Of a DNA stretch of 6,176 nt, positions 6,138 to 6,176 are shown piece by piece. Both the position numbers and the translations under genes were made by a program. The number at the start of each line of letters is the position of its first letter. Within the stretch, counting starts at the first letter, position 1. This DNA is from an uncultured Clostridia bacterium. GTDB taxonomy: Bacteria; Bacillota; Clostridia; Oscillospirales; CAG-272. Location of the stretch: NCBI GenBank assembly GCA_904501765.1, contig CAJGCM010000128.1, forward strand, positions 1 through 6,176, read 5' to 3'. The notes below the pieces were generated by a model. It was not told the DNA's origin and ran no database searches. It worked only from the letters and a program-made list of their open reading frames with translations.

Positions 6138-6176
6138 ATGAAGAAGAAGAAAAAAAAGGCATTGCAGGCCGCAAAA
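6138..6176 (+). CDS. start of the next head gene, possibly the portal protein (3' end outside the window)
   Basis: An ATG at 6138, 26 nt after the previous stop, opens a frame that runs to the window edge (13 codons): a start Met, six lysines, then ALQAAK. Lambda order (Nu1-A-W-B) predicts the portal protein here, and a basic N-terminus is common in portals of this group, but 13 residues cannot identify the family. TAAGAGA lies directly before the ATG, too close to be a good ribosome-binding site. Codons 5-7 include an eight-A run (6150-6157). Confidence 0.4.
   Translation, partial: MKKKKKKALQAAK

Noticed and set aside
1..6176. CRISPR array, tRNA genes, insertion sequences or attachment sites
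   Set aside because: No regularly spaced repeats, no cloverleaf-like segment, no transposase and no integrase or att-like repeat were seen; nearly all sequence is accounted for by packed genes.

Overview
The window is a slice of a tailed double-stranded DNA phage or prophage. It runs from the end of the replication/DNA-metabolism module into the start of the packaging and head module, and every supported gene is on the + strand. Base composition is moderately GC-rich. Only one gene has a textbook Shine-Dalgarno sequence (AAGGAGG at 2466-2472); most of the others start after A/T-rich leaders or inside the stop codon of the previous gene. That pattern fits a host with weak Shine-Dalgarno use, such as a Verrucomicrobiota or Bacteroidota gut bacterium. 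The host assignment is a weak inference, and no gene here identifies the host.

Left half, 2-3254: a DnaB-type replicative helicase (5' end cut off by the window), a small helix-turn-helix-like protein of unknown role, a beta-class DNA methyltransferase with DPPY and FSGSG motifs, and a protein with glycosyltransferase-A (GT-A)-like features (DSD, then a GA/R motif, then EDE). The last three are joined by an 8-nt and a 1-nt overlap, so they are probably co-translated. The methyltransferase next to a possible glycosyltransferase is the least ordinary pairing in the window.

Boundary, 3255-3440: the only sizeable gap (186 nt). It holds an 18-nt dyad overlapping a possible promoter -35 box, a TATAAA-like -10, a G6-A-G6 tract, a 10-bp perfect palindrome and a C-rich stretch that can pair with the G tract. 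It lies immediately upstream of the terminase genes, so it is a candidate late promoter and a candidate cos/pac region. Both roles are inferred from position and symmetry, not demonstrated.

Right half, 3441-6176: a small terminase subunit-like protein, a large terminase of the lambda gpA family (ATPase, zinc ribbon and nuclease motifs all intact), a small protein in the position of lambda gpW, and the first 13 codons of a gene that would be the portal if lambda order (Nu1-A-W-B) is kept. The packaging ATPase appears functional from its motifs, with no frameshift or stop, so this looks like an intact phage region rather than a decayed remnant.
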